DNA of 64,000 bases, taken from contig CM051516.1 of assembly GCA_028015205.1 (NCBI GenBank), positions 33,494,230 to 33,558,229 of the forward strand, given 5' to 3'. The position numbers and the translations under genes were made by a program. This document shows positions 33,687-44,334 of this stretch, one piece after another; position 1 is the first letter of the stretch, and the number at the start of each line of letters is the position of its first letter. The notes under the pieces were generated by a model. The model had not been told where the DNA came from. It worked only from the letters and a program-made list of their open reading frames with translations, and made no database searches. Source of the DNA: Mytilisepta virgata. Taxonomy: Eukaryota; Mollusca; Bivalvia; Mytilida; Mytilidae.

Positions 33687-34530
33687 TTATTGATACTTTT
33701 TAGTCGCGCGATTGATCAAGCATGCATTAAAGAGGTTCCATTACCATGTTTATGCACGTTGTCTCGGAATTCCTGCGATTTTCAATATTTCTATTTATAT
33801 CTTTTTATGTTTTGACTTATCAGGAATGCCATTCGACATTAGATTTGACTGGTACACTATAAATATTACAAAGCTTTAAAGATTCAAATTATATAATTTG
33901 TGAAATGCAATTTTTTGAAAATGAATACTAATTTCCTTAAAAAAATAAAAGCACCTTGTGTATTGGTGCCAACATTTGGTAAACAAATCCATACTTAAAT
34001 TAATGTCAATATAGTAAAGTTTTCATTCTAAAATTAAGTTCGATGTTGCCATTTCTTCAATTACATTTCTTTAAACTACTTACAGCGTACAAAAATTTTG
34101 TATAATTAACTGTTTCTTGCTAATACTGAGTAGATGTTTTTGGCTTTAATATTGTTCTCTCCATCGTTTTCTATATTTTTCCCGGACTTTATGTATTACT
34201 GATTGAATTAAATATCTAGCTCAACAAAGTTTGTATTATAATTTTTTTTTTAAAGAATAACTTTCCGCAACAGAAAGAACAGTGATTCTATACCTAAAAA
34301 AATCTTATAACTGGGACAAATGTTAACGTTTGTGAATATTTTAAAAAGATATCTCTGGAAAACTGTTTATCAGAGGGGAAAAGGTCTGTGGTAGATTATA
34401 TTAATAATTCATTGAGTTGTCACTGTATTGTGTCATATACTGATGTTGTAATATCCTGTATAATCCAGTTGCCATAGTAACGTGTTCAACCCTGACATTT
34501 TAAATCTATGGTTTATTTATTTATTAAATT
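33687..34530. other. Possible intron between two coding candidates
   Basis: AT-rich. If the segments on each side are one gene, this is its intron. A possible 28-base microexon (acceptor AAAATCGCAG, donor ATG|GTAATG) near 33,745-33,772 is too small to judge. Confidence 0.25.
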
Positions 34531-34698
34531 TTAATAATATCTATCTCTCATACATGTTTGGTCTTCTTGGCATTTAATTTTGCTCTTCAACAGTTGGATA
34601 ATTCTCTCGTTCCCCGCGTCGTCGACGAAAGTTTCTCCGACAGACAATTTCGAAGTCGTTCTTAAAAACTTGTCCGAACGTTTGAATAGTTTAGTCAT
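34531..34698 (-). CDS. Candidate 55-aa ORF or 5' coding exon, unidentified
   Basis: ATG at 34,696-34,698 (A at -3; TAA two codons upstream in frame) opens 55 codons to TAA 34,531-34,533. The protein begins MTKLFKRSDKFLRTTSKLSV and continues GETFVDDAGNERIIQLLKSK with two cysteines near the end. Local GC is well above the surroundings (CCCCGCGTCGTCGACG region). A donor-like T|GTATGA occurs shortly before the stop, so it may be a first coding exon spliced onward, possibly to 33,462-33,686. No family recognised. Confidence 0.4.
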   Translation of the reverse strand: MTKLFKRSDKFLRTTSKLSVGETFVDDAGNERIIQLLKSKIKCQEDQTCMRDRYY

Positions 34699-34837
34699 AT
34701 TATTTTAGTATTCAGATTTCGTATCCACAAGGGATATTGTTACGATACTGTTGTCAAGTCATTAAATATGGCATTTTTGGAATTAATATTGATTCACTCA
34801 TAGGGTCTTTGCATTGGAAATAAACACAACAATGTTG

Positions 34838-34985
34838 TTCATATGTTTTTAGTTTTTAATTGTAGTGCGTGTATTGTTTTGGTCTTGTCTTCGTTGTTCT
34901 CCGGAGTTTGTCAGTTGATACGATTTTTCTCTCCTTCGAATATCCCTTTGGTATTTCTTGACTTTACTTATTCTGAAATAAGTTG
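34838..34985 (+). mobile_element. Retroelement tail fragment, subfamily B
   Basis: Near-identical to the 3' half of 1,012-1,276 (TTTTTAGTTTTTAATTGTAG through TATTTCTTGACTTTAC). It begins abruptly at TTGTTCATATG. Confidence 0.85.
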
Positions 34986-35598
34986 TAGGCATGATACGGG
35001 TTATGTTCTTCTCGTATAATGTATGACGGCATGATACTAAACCGCTATAGGGAGGGACTGTGGCTGATTTTCTATGATAAAGACATAATGTTTAGATCAG
35101 TTTGAGGTCTGGAGCTGGCATGTCAGTAACTGCTAGTAGTCCTTTGTTAATTATATTGATCATTGTCATTTTGTTTAGTTTCTTCTTTTACCTTTTCTAA
35201 CATCTGACTGGGACTTCTTTTGAACTTAGTTTTACTGTGCATATCGCTGTGTGTTTGTTTATTCCACGTTGGCTAGAGGTATCCGGGGAGGGTTAAGATC
35301 TCACAAAAAATGTTAATCCCGCCTCATTTTTGCGCCTGATCTAGTCAGGAACATCTAGCCTTTGTTAGTCTTGTGTGCTTTTTGATTTTTGGTTCATATG
35401 TATGTTCCGGAGTTTAGTGTGGCGTCCATTTCGCTGAACTAGTATGCATAATTGTTTAGAAGCCAGTTGAAGCCGACCTGTGCGGGATTTTCTCGCTGCG
35501 TTGGACACCTATTGGAAGCCTTGAGCTGTTTTCTGCTCTTTGGTTGGGTTGTTGTCTATTTCACACATTCCCAGTTTCCATTCTCTATTCTATTCTGA
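34986..35598 (+). mobile_element. Retroelement 3' tail, subfamily C
   Basis: A recognisable mussel dispersed tail: GGTCTGGAGCTGGCATGTCA, CCGGGGAGGGTTAAGATCTC, CGCTGAACTAGTATGCATAA, GGTTGGGTTGTTGTCTATTT and a TTCCATTCTC end. Its last 180 bp match 27,980-28,151 in inverted orientation. It abuts a subfamily B piece, so one element inserted next to or into another, or the two share a common tail structure. Confidence 0.75.
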
Positions 35599-36407
35599 AA
35601 ATATGTTTCAATTAAATCAGTCCCTTGCTTTGAATCAGCTCTACATCTAGGGTTATTGTTGCAGTCTTTAGTCACATCGTCTATATATAATTTGCCGAAA
35701 TGCATACAACTAGTGCATATATATTTTTAATACATTTCGTGCCCGCAACCGTTGGCATTGGGCAATATTACTGTTAAGTGGTCCATAAAACATGATATTG
35801 CACTCAGTGAAGTTGTATAATATTTATAGATTAATACATGGTCTTTTTCATATTGCCTTTGTTATTATCCCGAGACCTCCAGCGGATCAGATTCTGTGAA
35901 AACAGTCAAAGAATTAGAGCAAATAGTTACAGTAATGGAATATGTATTGTATTGTATCGGTTCAAAAGATAAGTAAACACAAAAAGATAAATGGCTAGCT
36001 AAAGGTGAAAACACAGATATGAATAATGTATTTGGTATCATAGAAAGTTTAACTGGACCATGGTTCTGGTTTTTAGCACTAAACCACGTGACCGATGAAA
36101 GGTTTAAAAGTGAAAAAATCTACATTTACAACGTAATTTGATTTGCTATATGGTGTTCCAGAAAATTACTGCTTCAAACAAGGTTAAACCGAAAAACATA
36201 ATTATACAAAAATGGAAAATAATCCTTAAAACTGTATTTGGTTGAAATTGTAGCTACAACCTTGGTAACTTAAATTAACAGTCATAACTTATGATTAAGA
36301 CATTACATGAGTTTGCATATAGACGGTTGACAAAAAAAAAAAAAAAACAAGGACCACTCTTCTGGATGTCTAGTTACATCCTCTCTATAATCACAAAATC
36401 AAAGTAA
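35599..36407. other. AT-rich stretch, nothing recognised
   Basis: Contains a 14-A run near 36,336; no gene seen. Confidence 0.4.
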
Positions 36408-36414
36408 AACAATG

Positions 36415-36943
36415 TAGCCTTTCTACTTAAAAAAAGGAAACTTTATTAATAAGTACATGAACACATTTTTCTTATTGTTTCCAGGGTAAATATTCATAAT
36501 TATTCTAAAAAACTTAAATCATCCTTACTAAAATGGTGAAAAATGGTTACAAAATATTGCCAAGTTCTTTGTATCTGTGATCAAAGTTTGAAGTTGCTAA
36601 AAAGACTCACTAGACTGAAATTTCCTTAGGCTCCTCTATCATGTCTATACTGTTACCGTGTTAAAGTCAGATGTTGTTCTGGAGTTATGTCGCCTTGTCC
36701 GTAAAAAATCAAATGTGCACGAAAAATCACAAAATTAACAATTTTTGGGTAAATTATAAATCGTGTAGACTTCGATGTGCTCAATATATCTTGTTAAAAT
36801 TTGAAACATACTTTGTTAAGATAAGTATCTTTTAATGGTCAACTGCTAATCAATGCTAAACATATAGCTTCAACTCCTATTTTGTGTTTTAATTTAATGA
36901 AGTTTACCCTTCACTAAATGACAAACGTCAAGTAAAAAGCCTA
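36415..36943 (-). mobile_element. MITE with 7-bp target-site duplication, copy 1
   Basis: 529 bp bounded by TIRs TAGCCTTTCTACTT and the inverted AAGTAAAAAGCCTA, flanked on both sides by AACAATG (36,408-36,414 and 36,944-36,950). A second copy in the opposite orientation with its own target duplication is at 43,089-43,640. A 7-8 bp duplication and TAG-starting TIR would fit a hAT-like origin, which is inference. No transposase. Confidence 0.85.
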
Positions 36944-36950
36944 AACAATG

Positions 36951-37764
36951 TTCATCAAATTCAATCAAATGTCTTAACTATGTATTATACTAAACAAAGA
37001 AGAATAACTCTAATCTAAAAGCATTCCAAAGGCCAGTTGAAAAACAATTCGACAAACAAGCTTTAAGCTGTTTGCCTTATATATAATTACTCGTTTTAAA
37101 TTATATCATAATTATTAGTTTTGTATTTTTTAATAACACGAATAAGAAATAATTGAAATTTACTTCGGGGCACAGTTGCATGGCTTTCTTTCTGTTGTAT
37201 TCCTTATTTTCTACTTTATAAAATGGGTACAGAAAATTGTTGTTCTGTATATTGTATACACAGAGAACTGTGTATTGTATGTGTAATATGTACAAAGAGC
37301 AATACATAACAGTGCCTGCATTACATTTGTATCAGTATAATAAAGAAACCTATTTTCTTTTTACTATCGTCACAGTACCAAAACTGCAACAATTTTCTTT
37401 CTTTTTGTAAAAATTTCAATTTTATGTGTCTTCCAAAACACCGAAGTGCAATAACTGGTATATCATACCTTCATATCTGGGTACGCATGACAAGGTACTA
37501 TTGACACTTGGTTTTGTTCGTGTCTTTGGATTTGTGATTGTTGTTTTCGGCTCTTTGGATTTTCCTCATCTTATTCACATTTCACCTTAACGAAAATATC
37601 CAGGTACTTATAGTTAATGTTCAACTTAATGCTACAATCCAATGAAGTCATAATAGTGTTTATGTAGCAGTTACGTCTATTGTCAATGAAAAGAAACACT
37701 TACTTTGCAAGATTTTTTCTAGACACCATTCCATACCATATGCTTGGCACCTCCGCTGTCTCTA
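36951..37764. other. Flank of segmental duplication, no confident gene
   Basis: A minus-strand segment near 37,462-37,575 reads as protein (PKSRKQQSQIQRHEQNQ, then VPCHAYPDMK) up to a donor-like AAG|GTATGA but lacks a good acceptor. ORF 37,101-37,307 is AT-driven. Confidence 0.3.
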
Positions 37765-38493
37765 AAATAGCGCCTGTCATAATGATAAATTGCTTTGATG
37801 TCAACTGATTTAAATTGAGATTTGAAATGAAATATTGAAATTCATCTTTCAATCAATTAATTCTAATACCAAATAAAAAGGTGAACTAGTTAGATATTAT
37901 CAAGACAATTTCATTTTAGAGTTATATCTATAAAATAAAAATTTCACTTCGCCTTAATTTAACTTCTATCTGGCCGTAGCATGTTTTAACAGAATACACT
38001 GACGATTTTTATAATGAATTTTTCTCTAAAATTTCGCATCATAATGACATTCTTTTGTAAGAACGTAGCTTATTACATTGTAACCGGTGATTTACCGTAG
38101 TATACAAGTGAAAGAAAATTGGGTATTTCACATGTGAAAAGAACAGCCGGTATTTTACTCTAGGAAGTGGCGTCAAAATTGCCGCGGCGAGATATCAAAA
38201 GACATAGTACGTTTATTTCAATTTATTTCTAGTGAAATGCTAGATTCTGTACAATGTAATAAAAAGTATAGATACGTTAACTGATTGCTGAATTGAAATT
38301 CTAAAAATAAACAACTTATGACCGAACTACAGCTGTAAATAACACGGTGCTGCGTCTCAATTTAAGATATATGAAAATATACAATTCGCCCTGAACAAAG
38401 ACCAAAAATTAACAAGATTAACTAATACTATTTCGGTTACATATTGAACTCACCAAGCTATTACAAAAACAGTATATTTGTGTACAGAGTTAC

Positions 38494-38607
38494 TTTATTT
38501 CACTATGTAAACTCGGACAGACATATCAGACGACCCTTTCCGATTACAGCATCAGAATAGCTCTAATCATCATATCTGGTAAATTCATATTTACAAAGGA
38601 GATTGTA
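38494..38607 (-). CDS. Candidate terminal exon and poly(A) signal, duplicated gene copy 1
   Basis: A strong acceptor TATGTCTCTTCCAG on the minus strand precedes TACAATCTCCTTTGTAA. Joined in phase to the exon at 38,843-38,974 (which would end ...TCT A) it would code IQSPL and stop, followed by 3' UTR with AATAAA at 38,494-38,499. Acceptor and poly(A) signal are both kept in copy 2. Only five codons are coding, so the support is positional. Confidence 0.3.
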
Positions 38608-38842
38608 CTGGAAGAGACATAGAGATGGAAAGATATAGTAAAAAATATTAAAATTTTTATGAGATGTAAGATGCCAATTTATAGATATTTCAAAAATTCA
38701 GCAGATAAATAAATCTACATGCATACATATTGACAAAGAATACCAAAGCGATATAAAACCGAATCAGACTAGTGAAAATGCAACAAGGCATACAGATACC
38801 TAAGCAAAAAGAATAAATAAATTACATAAAAAAATAATCTAC

Positions 38843-38974
38843 TAGAAATGCGAACTCCCACAAAAACTGGATTGACATCGTTTGCTGCAGAAAGGAAAGT
38901 ATGTCCTGCTTCGTTAATTGCACTTGCTACACTGCCAGCGAGGAAAACGGGTACATGTATAGCATCAATCCTAA
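38843..38974 (-). CDS. Candidate internal exon of an unidentified duplicated gene, copy 1
   Basis: On the minus strand, acceptor ATTTATGTTTTCAG is followed by 132 bases encoding RIDAIHVPVFLAGSVASAIN, then EAGHTFLSAANDVNPVFVGV and RIS, ending at a donor-like A|GTAGAT. The equivalent exon in the duplicate (46,149-46,274) keeps the frame with a 6-base in-frame deletion and mostly conservative changes, which argues for coding constraint at least before or shortly after duplication. The segment is hydrophobic and small-residue-rich, possibly membrane-spanning. I do not recognise the family. Confidence 0.45.
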
Positions 38975-39597
38975 CTGAAAACATAAATTAGAAAAGCTGC
39001 ATCAAAACCAACAATATTATAATATTACAACAGATTCAGGTAATACCCTCGATGTCCTCAAAAATTTGATATGAGACCACTTTCAATGCACACAATGCAT
39101 GGTATGTGCGTGTACATGTACCATTAACAGAACTCAAAGTCAGAAATTAGAAAAACCGCAATAACTAAACAAATAATGTTTTAGAGCACAAAAAAGTTGA
39201 AATACTTAAATCAAGACCAACATAAGAAAGGGGGTTTTCAATTTCAACAGTTAGGGTATGATTTACTAAATTTGATTGTGAAATATTGGGTTTTGCTCTG
39301 TTTATAGTTTTAGGTTAAGCTTTGTACGAAGTTCGAAAAGTTTTTGTTCAGAAATATTTCAAAATTTTCAGAAAATAAGATTGGGTTTCTCAAAAATAAA
39401 AACACCAATATGGAACACGTTACAAGCTTAAAAAACTTAAATCTTAGTCATTTTCAAGAGCAATACGCAAATTAACACGTATAACAGAATTAAAATTTTA
39501 AATGGTACTTATATAAATTAGAATACTAAAAATGTTTAAAAGCTCTGGAAGCGTTACGGAGATATAAATGAGGAACATATTTCTGTTCCAAATTGTA

Positions 39598-40622
39598 CAA
39601 GAGGCTCTCAAGAGCCTGAATCGCTCACCTGGCAAACAATGCACTATAAACTAAATTAATATATTAATGTTTGTTGTAAATTAAACTGAGTATTAAAGGT
39701 CATGTAAAATGCTGAAAATATCTAAAAGCCTTTCAAGAACCTCTGGAAAGAAACGGGCATGCTTGATTAAGATACAGTCAATTAAAAGCTCACATATTAT
39801 GAAGTTTAATCATTGTTATACAACATTCTCATCATCACCATTCACTAAGGATACCATGTTTACTTTAAAAACCAAATATTGTTGAAATCCGAGCAAGTAT
39901 AAAAAACGGCGGGAAAATGGCAGCCATTTAAAAAATGGCCGTCCAAAAGAAACTTTCATCATCACCATTCAACTCGGGATACCATGTTTACCTTGAAAGT
40001 AGCTTTCATCTTCATTTTCTTTCTATAATTCAGGAAAAAATAGCAAACAACAGCATTTTGACCCCTATGTTCTATTTTTACTAAGGTCGGACATGTTTTT
40101 CGACCAATCAAAAATTCAAGCATTAACTTTTTGCAGGATACCCTAAGAAACAATCTTACCAAGTTTCATTTGATTTTGAAAAGTAGTTTCAGAGAAGAAG
40201 ATTTTTGAAATAATAACATAAAAAAAGCCCAAAATGTCAAAAAAGGTCAATAACTCTAACATCAGTTGACAGATTTTCACGAAAATCAGCACACAGGTAG
40301 CTCTCATCATGCTGAACACTTTCAACCTGTCAGAATTTCCCGTAACTTAATGATTTTTGAGATATTTGCGAAAAACTGTTGTTTGACCCCTATGTTCTAT
40401 TTTTAGTAACAGTGGCCATGTTTTTCGACGGATCGAAGTATCAACTTTGTGCAGGATACCCTAAGGAACAATCATGCTAAGTTTTATCCAAATCCATTCA
40501 GTAGTTTCAGAGGAGAAGATGTTTGAAAAATTGTTAACGACGACGACAGACGACGACAGACGACGACGGACGCCAAGTGATGGCAAAAGCTCACATTTCC
40601 TTTTAGGAAAGATGAGCTAAAA
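39598..40622 (+). mobile_element. Dispersed bivalve repeat, ~1.0 kb, absent from copy 2
   Basis: Begins ACAAGAGGCTCTCAAGAGCC then TGAATCGCTCACCTGG and ends CGACGGACGCCAAGTGATGG ... GGAAAGATGAGCTAAAAAAT. I recognise these ends from many bivalve sequences. The interior has two ~235-bp subrepeats containing TTTGACCCCTATGTTCTATT (about 40,059 and 40,384). The duplicate locus at about 46,716-46,750 lacks it, so it inserted after the duplication or was lost there. No coding capacity; ORFs at 39,962-40,325 minus are chance openings in it. A related end lies at 59,618-59,655 in reverse orientation. Confidence 0.8.
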
Positions 40623-40906
40623 AATAAATAATAAATTGTTTTGACGTGTCAATCTAGCAATTTTCGTTCTTCCTTTTCGATCTGGGAAAGAAATAACAAT
40701 CTGGACCCGGTTGCACGAACGTTAGTTAAATCTAACTTACTGTTAACTTGGCGTTAACGCGACGTTAAATTTAACGAAGAATTAAAAGCGTTGTACAAAA
40801 AATAACTAACAGTTTAAAGACAGTTAGTCTCCCAAGTTAACTTACAGATTTAACTAAGCCAAAGGGGTAACATTAAATATTTAACGGTCAGTTAAAATAA
40901 TCAAAG

Positions 40907-41105
40907 ATGGCAAACCAGTTATTGTTTGGAAATGTTTTTGCTCCGCGAAAGGAGCGAGTGAATAGAGCTGGCCACCCTTAGTGACAGACAGATAAAATCA
41001 AGGTTTCAATTCAAAAGGGAATCCATCCAATATATCTCAGATTTGCTTCGGGATGATTTGTCACACACCACAAGAAGGAGTCAGCCAATTTCAGTTGAAA
41101 TGCAG
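40907..41105 (+). pseudogene. Harbinger transposase N-terminal exon remnant
   Basis: ATG 40,907 opens MANQLLFGNVFAPRKERVNR and hits a stop. After a +1 frame change the sequence reads LSDRQIKSRFQFKRESIQYI then SDLLRDDLSHTTRRSQPIS, ending CAG|GTACTC, a plausible donor. The pattern of residues (SRFxFxRESI...LLRDDL) is that of the N-terminal region of PIF/Harbinger and HARBI1-like transposases. The DDE catalytic domain is absent. One frameshift breaks it. Confidence 0.7.
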
Positions 41106-41275
41106 GTACTCTTTAAGTAAGACAACGATTCATTTTTACATGGAAAATCTTACACTACATGTATTTTAGTAACAAAAAAATCTAGCTCTGTAGAGGGTTC
41201 AATATGTGAAAAAAAGTTTACATATGAAACTTAAAACCAACAAAAAAGACTACAAAAGCGGATTTATGATCATCT

Positions 41276-41319
41276 CCCCCCCCCCCCCAATTTCACACAC
41301 ACACACACACACACACACA
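41276..41319. repeat. Poly(C) and (CA)n microsatellites
   Basis: A run of 13 C (41,276-41,288) is followed by about 13 CA units. Confidence 0.95.
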
Positions 41320-41432
41320 AATTGTTTCGCTAGTGAAATAACACCCCCCTTTTTCTAACTTAATTTTCACACACACAAGACAAAGTAATTTTTTCCGATG
41401 GGCGATATAACCTTACAATAACCTACTTTGGC

Positions 41433-41463
<31 letters not shown>
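41433..41463. repeat. (AAT)n microsatellite
   Basis: About ten uninterrupted AAT units. Confidence 0.95.
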
Positions 41464-42034
41464 GAAAACTCGCTTAACAACTATAAATTTCTTTCAAAGT
41501 GATAGTGTCTATGGATAAAATTGCGACGAAAAAATTCAAAGTTCAACGAAACAGGGAGTTGATTTCGGAGAGCAACCAAAAGCGCTTACAGCGTAAGCCC
41601 CATTTATTTAAAGCTGCATACCAAATTTGAAATCAATCCGATCTTTGGGAGCCGAGAAAATTGCGACGGAAATCGGACGGACGGAAGGAAGAACGGATAG
41701 AGTGGGATTATAAAATTAAAGTGTAGATTTTTTGTCACTATAGATATATTGACTTTGCTTAAAAAACAATGATTCTGCATGTTGATTTGGTTTTTTTTTT
41801 ATTCTGCATCAAAATCATTATTTAAGGTGAATTAAAGAAACAAGAAAGTGTGTCTATTTCGTTTTTAAATAAAGTCGGTGTTTTAAAAGTGTGGTATTTT
41901 ACGTTAAAGCCGACGAATGTTTTTACATAGTAGGGTTTGACTTGCTTTTAAGGTTTGCTTCGCGCAAAGCTTTGTCCTAAAATGGTGTTGGCTTTACCCG
42001 TTTTGGCAATTTGGCATTTTTATGTAAAATTAAG

Positions 42035-42165
42035 AAATACAGGGATAATCGAAAAGGGGGGGGGGGGGGGGGAATTGAAAACAACAGACAAACTGCAGAG
42101 AACCAAACAAATACAAACACTACACGCAAAAACTCCTGAAGAGTAAGCAGTTTCTGCTTCCTTCC
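42035..42165 (-). mobile_element. Retroelement tail fragment with an 18-G run, subfamily B
   Basis: Aligned with the same fragment in copy 2 (46,965-47,150), so it was present before the segmental duplication. Here it has decayed more and contains an 18-base G run at 42,055-42,072. Confidence 0.6.
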
Positions 42166-42875
42166 TGTTTTAAACTGCTCTTCAACTGATGGGATTAAGT
42201 TTTGGTTTTCAACATTTTAGGCCTTGAGCACAACTGATGAATCGTAAATCGACGAAATGTGCACATCCTGTGCATAAGATTGGTATCGTAGAATTTTATT
42301 TTAAAAGTTTATCTCTTCATGGCGGTTTACTGTTAGATTTTTACTGTCACTGATAAGTCAGCTTTCACAACAATATTTGTTTTCTGCTGGATTTATCTCC
42401 CTTTCAATACGATGTAGAAAAAAATAATAAATAAGTAAATAATGTAATATGACTTTTATTATTGAATTTTCTTCAATAATAATAGAGTTTGAACATTATC
42501 GATGGATCTAATCATTACAATAAATAGGTTGCACTAAATTCAAAATGTCGAAGAAAAGAGGAAATCCGGTTTAAATATGAAAATGTAATTACTCTCACAT
42601 ATGGGGTACCCCAATATGCAATAAAATTTAATAATATTCCATAGTAACTTATAGAAAAATTATAGCATTCCGCTATGGTGGAACTGTAATAGAATAATTT
42701 AAAGCAATTCAAAATTTATGTTCTCGTTGATTTTCTTGCGTGAAAGTAAGCCTGGGGAGAGGAGATGCAATTTTACGGAAAATCCGGGGATCAACCATTG
42801 AAATCTTCAATTTTTCCCCTTTTTAAAAAATTCATATGTTTTAATTAGAATATTTCGAATTCCGTTTCAAATCAT

Positions 42876-43066
42876 TTACAAATTACTATGATATTGATCA
42901 ATCGGAAGCCAGTGTGGGGGCTCAATCATATCTTCATAAAATGGCTGCGCCCTGTGAATTTTGTAATTGTGGACTGCAAAACTCGATAGCATTTGAAACA
43001 CTTCCAATATAAATAGATAAGAGATAGCCACGGCAAGAGTTCCATTTGTCAACCCGATAAGTACAT
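42876..43066 (-). CDS. Candidate coding exon of the duplicated locus, copy 1
   Basis: After the acceptor-like GGCATATAG a minus-strand frame is open for 62 codons: VLIGLTNGTLAVAISYLFIL, then EVFQMLSSFAVHNYKIHRAQ and PFYEDMIEPPHWLPIDQYHS, ending at TAA 42,876-42,878. The first 25 residues resemble a transmembrane helix; the rest resembles a soluble tail. The duplicate (47,546-47,694) keeps the first 30 residues almost unchanged but has two stops later. A donor may lie after TTGGAA (GTGTTT here, GTATTT in copy 2). Protein unidentified; the acceptor lacks a strong pyrimidine tract. Confidence 0.35.
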
Positions 43067-43088
43067 CTATATGCCTATTCCGTATACG

Positions 43089-43640
43089 TAGGCTTTTTAC
43101 TTGACGTTTATCACTAAGTCAAGGGTAAACTTCATTAAATTAAAACACGAAATAGGAGTTGAAGCTATATGTTTAGCATTGATTAGCAGTTGACCATTGA
43201 AAGATACTTATCTTAACAAAGTATGTTTCAAATTTTAACAATATATATTGAGCCCATCTAAGTCGACACGTTTTTTAAAATACCCGAAAATTGCTAATTT
43301 TGTGATTTTTCGTGCATATTTGATTTTTTTATGGACAAGGCGACTTAACTCCAGAACAACATCTGACTTTTATAAGGTAACAGTAGAGGAGCCTAAGGAA
43401 AATGTCCAAAAAAATGTCACTAGACAAGTCTAGTGGGTCTTGTACCAGTCTTTTTAGCAACTTTTAAATTCTGATCACAGATACAAAAAACTTGGCAATA
43501 TTTTGTAACCATTTTCACCATTTCAGTAACGATGTGTTTAGTTTTTTTAGAATAATTTTTAATATTTACACTGGAAACAATAAGAAAAATGTTTTCATGT
43601 ACTTATTAATACAGTTTCATTTTTTTAAGTAGAAAGGCTA
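43089..43640 (+). mobile_element. MITE with 7-bp target-site duplication, copy 2
   Basis: 552 bp with TIRs TAGGCTTTTTACTT and AAGTAGAAAGGCTA, inverted relative to 36,415-36,943. Flanks GTATACG (43,082-43,088) and GTATAAG (43,641-43,647) differ by one base, and the homologous empty site in the other duplicate (about 47,712-47,722) has neither element nor duplication. Together these show insertion after the segmental duplication. Confidence 0.9.
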
Positions 43641-43730
43641 GTATAAGATATACATAGCTGCGGGTGCCATATGAGTAGTAAATATGTGGTTCTAAAATCG
43701 TATATGAGGTGGAGCGAGTTGGAGCCAGAT

Positions 43731-44183
43731 ATGACATCACCGGAAGCGGAAATGAGACCATAGGAAGTGACGTCACCAGAACCGGAAGTCACATGACCAG
43801 AACATAAAGTACCCGGAGTGGTTTACGCGCATGCGCAATCGAAAGTAGTGGAATTTCCCGCCATTTTTCTTTGAGTACGGAAGAGACGTTAGTCACGCCC
43901 TCGGACTCGGATTATCGTCTGTGCATTGTAGGCGGAACCGGAAGTGATTTGCGCGCATGCACAACCGGAAGTAGTGGAATTCCCCTTAATTTACATTACT
44001 TGTTTACAGAAGTAACCTGGATGTGTCGTCTGTGCATGTGTGACCGGAACCGGATGTACCCGGAAGTGGTTTGCACGCATACGCAACCGGAAGTAGTGGA
44101 TTTTTCTCGGTATTTTCCCATTATTTGTTTACGAAAATGACGCAAGTCAGGTACCTGGACCGGGATGCGTCGTCTGCGCATGC
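43731..44183. promoter_or_regulatory. Tandem array dense in ETS, NRF1-like and CRE-like sites
   Basis: A ~124-bp unit is repeated about three times (starts near 43,827, 43,951, 44,073). It holds exact ACCGGAAGT ETS-class sites at 43,781, 43,937, 43,964 and 44,086, further CGGAAG variants, an exact GCGCATGCGC NRF1-class palindrome at 43,827-43,836 with degenerate versions at 43,951 and 44,175, and a full CRE TGACGTCA at 43,768-43,775 fused to GGAAG. This site combination is typical of TATA-less animal promoters. It is much richer in CpG than its surroundings. No transcript start or downstream exon was identified, so promoter activity is inferred. The ORFs overlapping it (43,871-44,140; 43,996-44,286 minus) are probably not genes. 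Confidence 0.5.
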
Positions 44184-44334
44184 TTGACCGAATTCGGTTT
44201 GGATTATCTCCCCTTTTTACGCAGTTTTCATTCCGGGTTTTGTTTTCTTTTCGTTCAAGAGAAAGGTAGGATTGGATTGTCCCCATTAGGGCAATGGAGG
44301 GGTGTCCTTAGCAACCGCCTTAGCAACGGCGGTC

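Larger units (their letters stand above)
40704..41885 (+). mobile_element. Degenerate PIF/Harbinger-type insertion
   Basis: Starts at GACCCGGTTGCACGAACGTT, a terminal sequence style typical of Harbinger elements, and contains the transposase remnant at 40,907-41,105. The rest is microsatellites and an unrelated bivalve-like repeat (41,500-41,710). The whole block is missing from the duplicate (junction near 46,825), so it defines a later insertion or a deletion in copy 2. The right terminal repeat was not identified. Confidence 0.6.
37765..43680. repeat. Direct segmental duplication, copy 1 (interrupted)
   Basis: From AAAATAGCGCCTGTCATAAT (37,768) to GGGTGCCATATG (about 43,676) this segment aligns in order with 45,036-47,750. 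It is longer because three elements interrupt it and not copy 2: 39,598-40,622, 40,704-41,885 and 43,089-43,640. Aligned parts share long near-identical runs with small indels. Confidence 0.85.
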
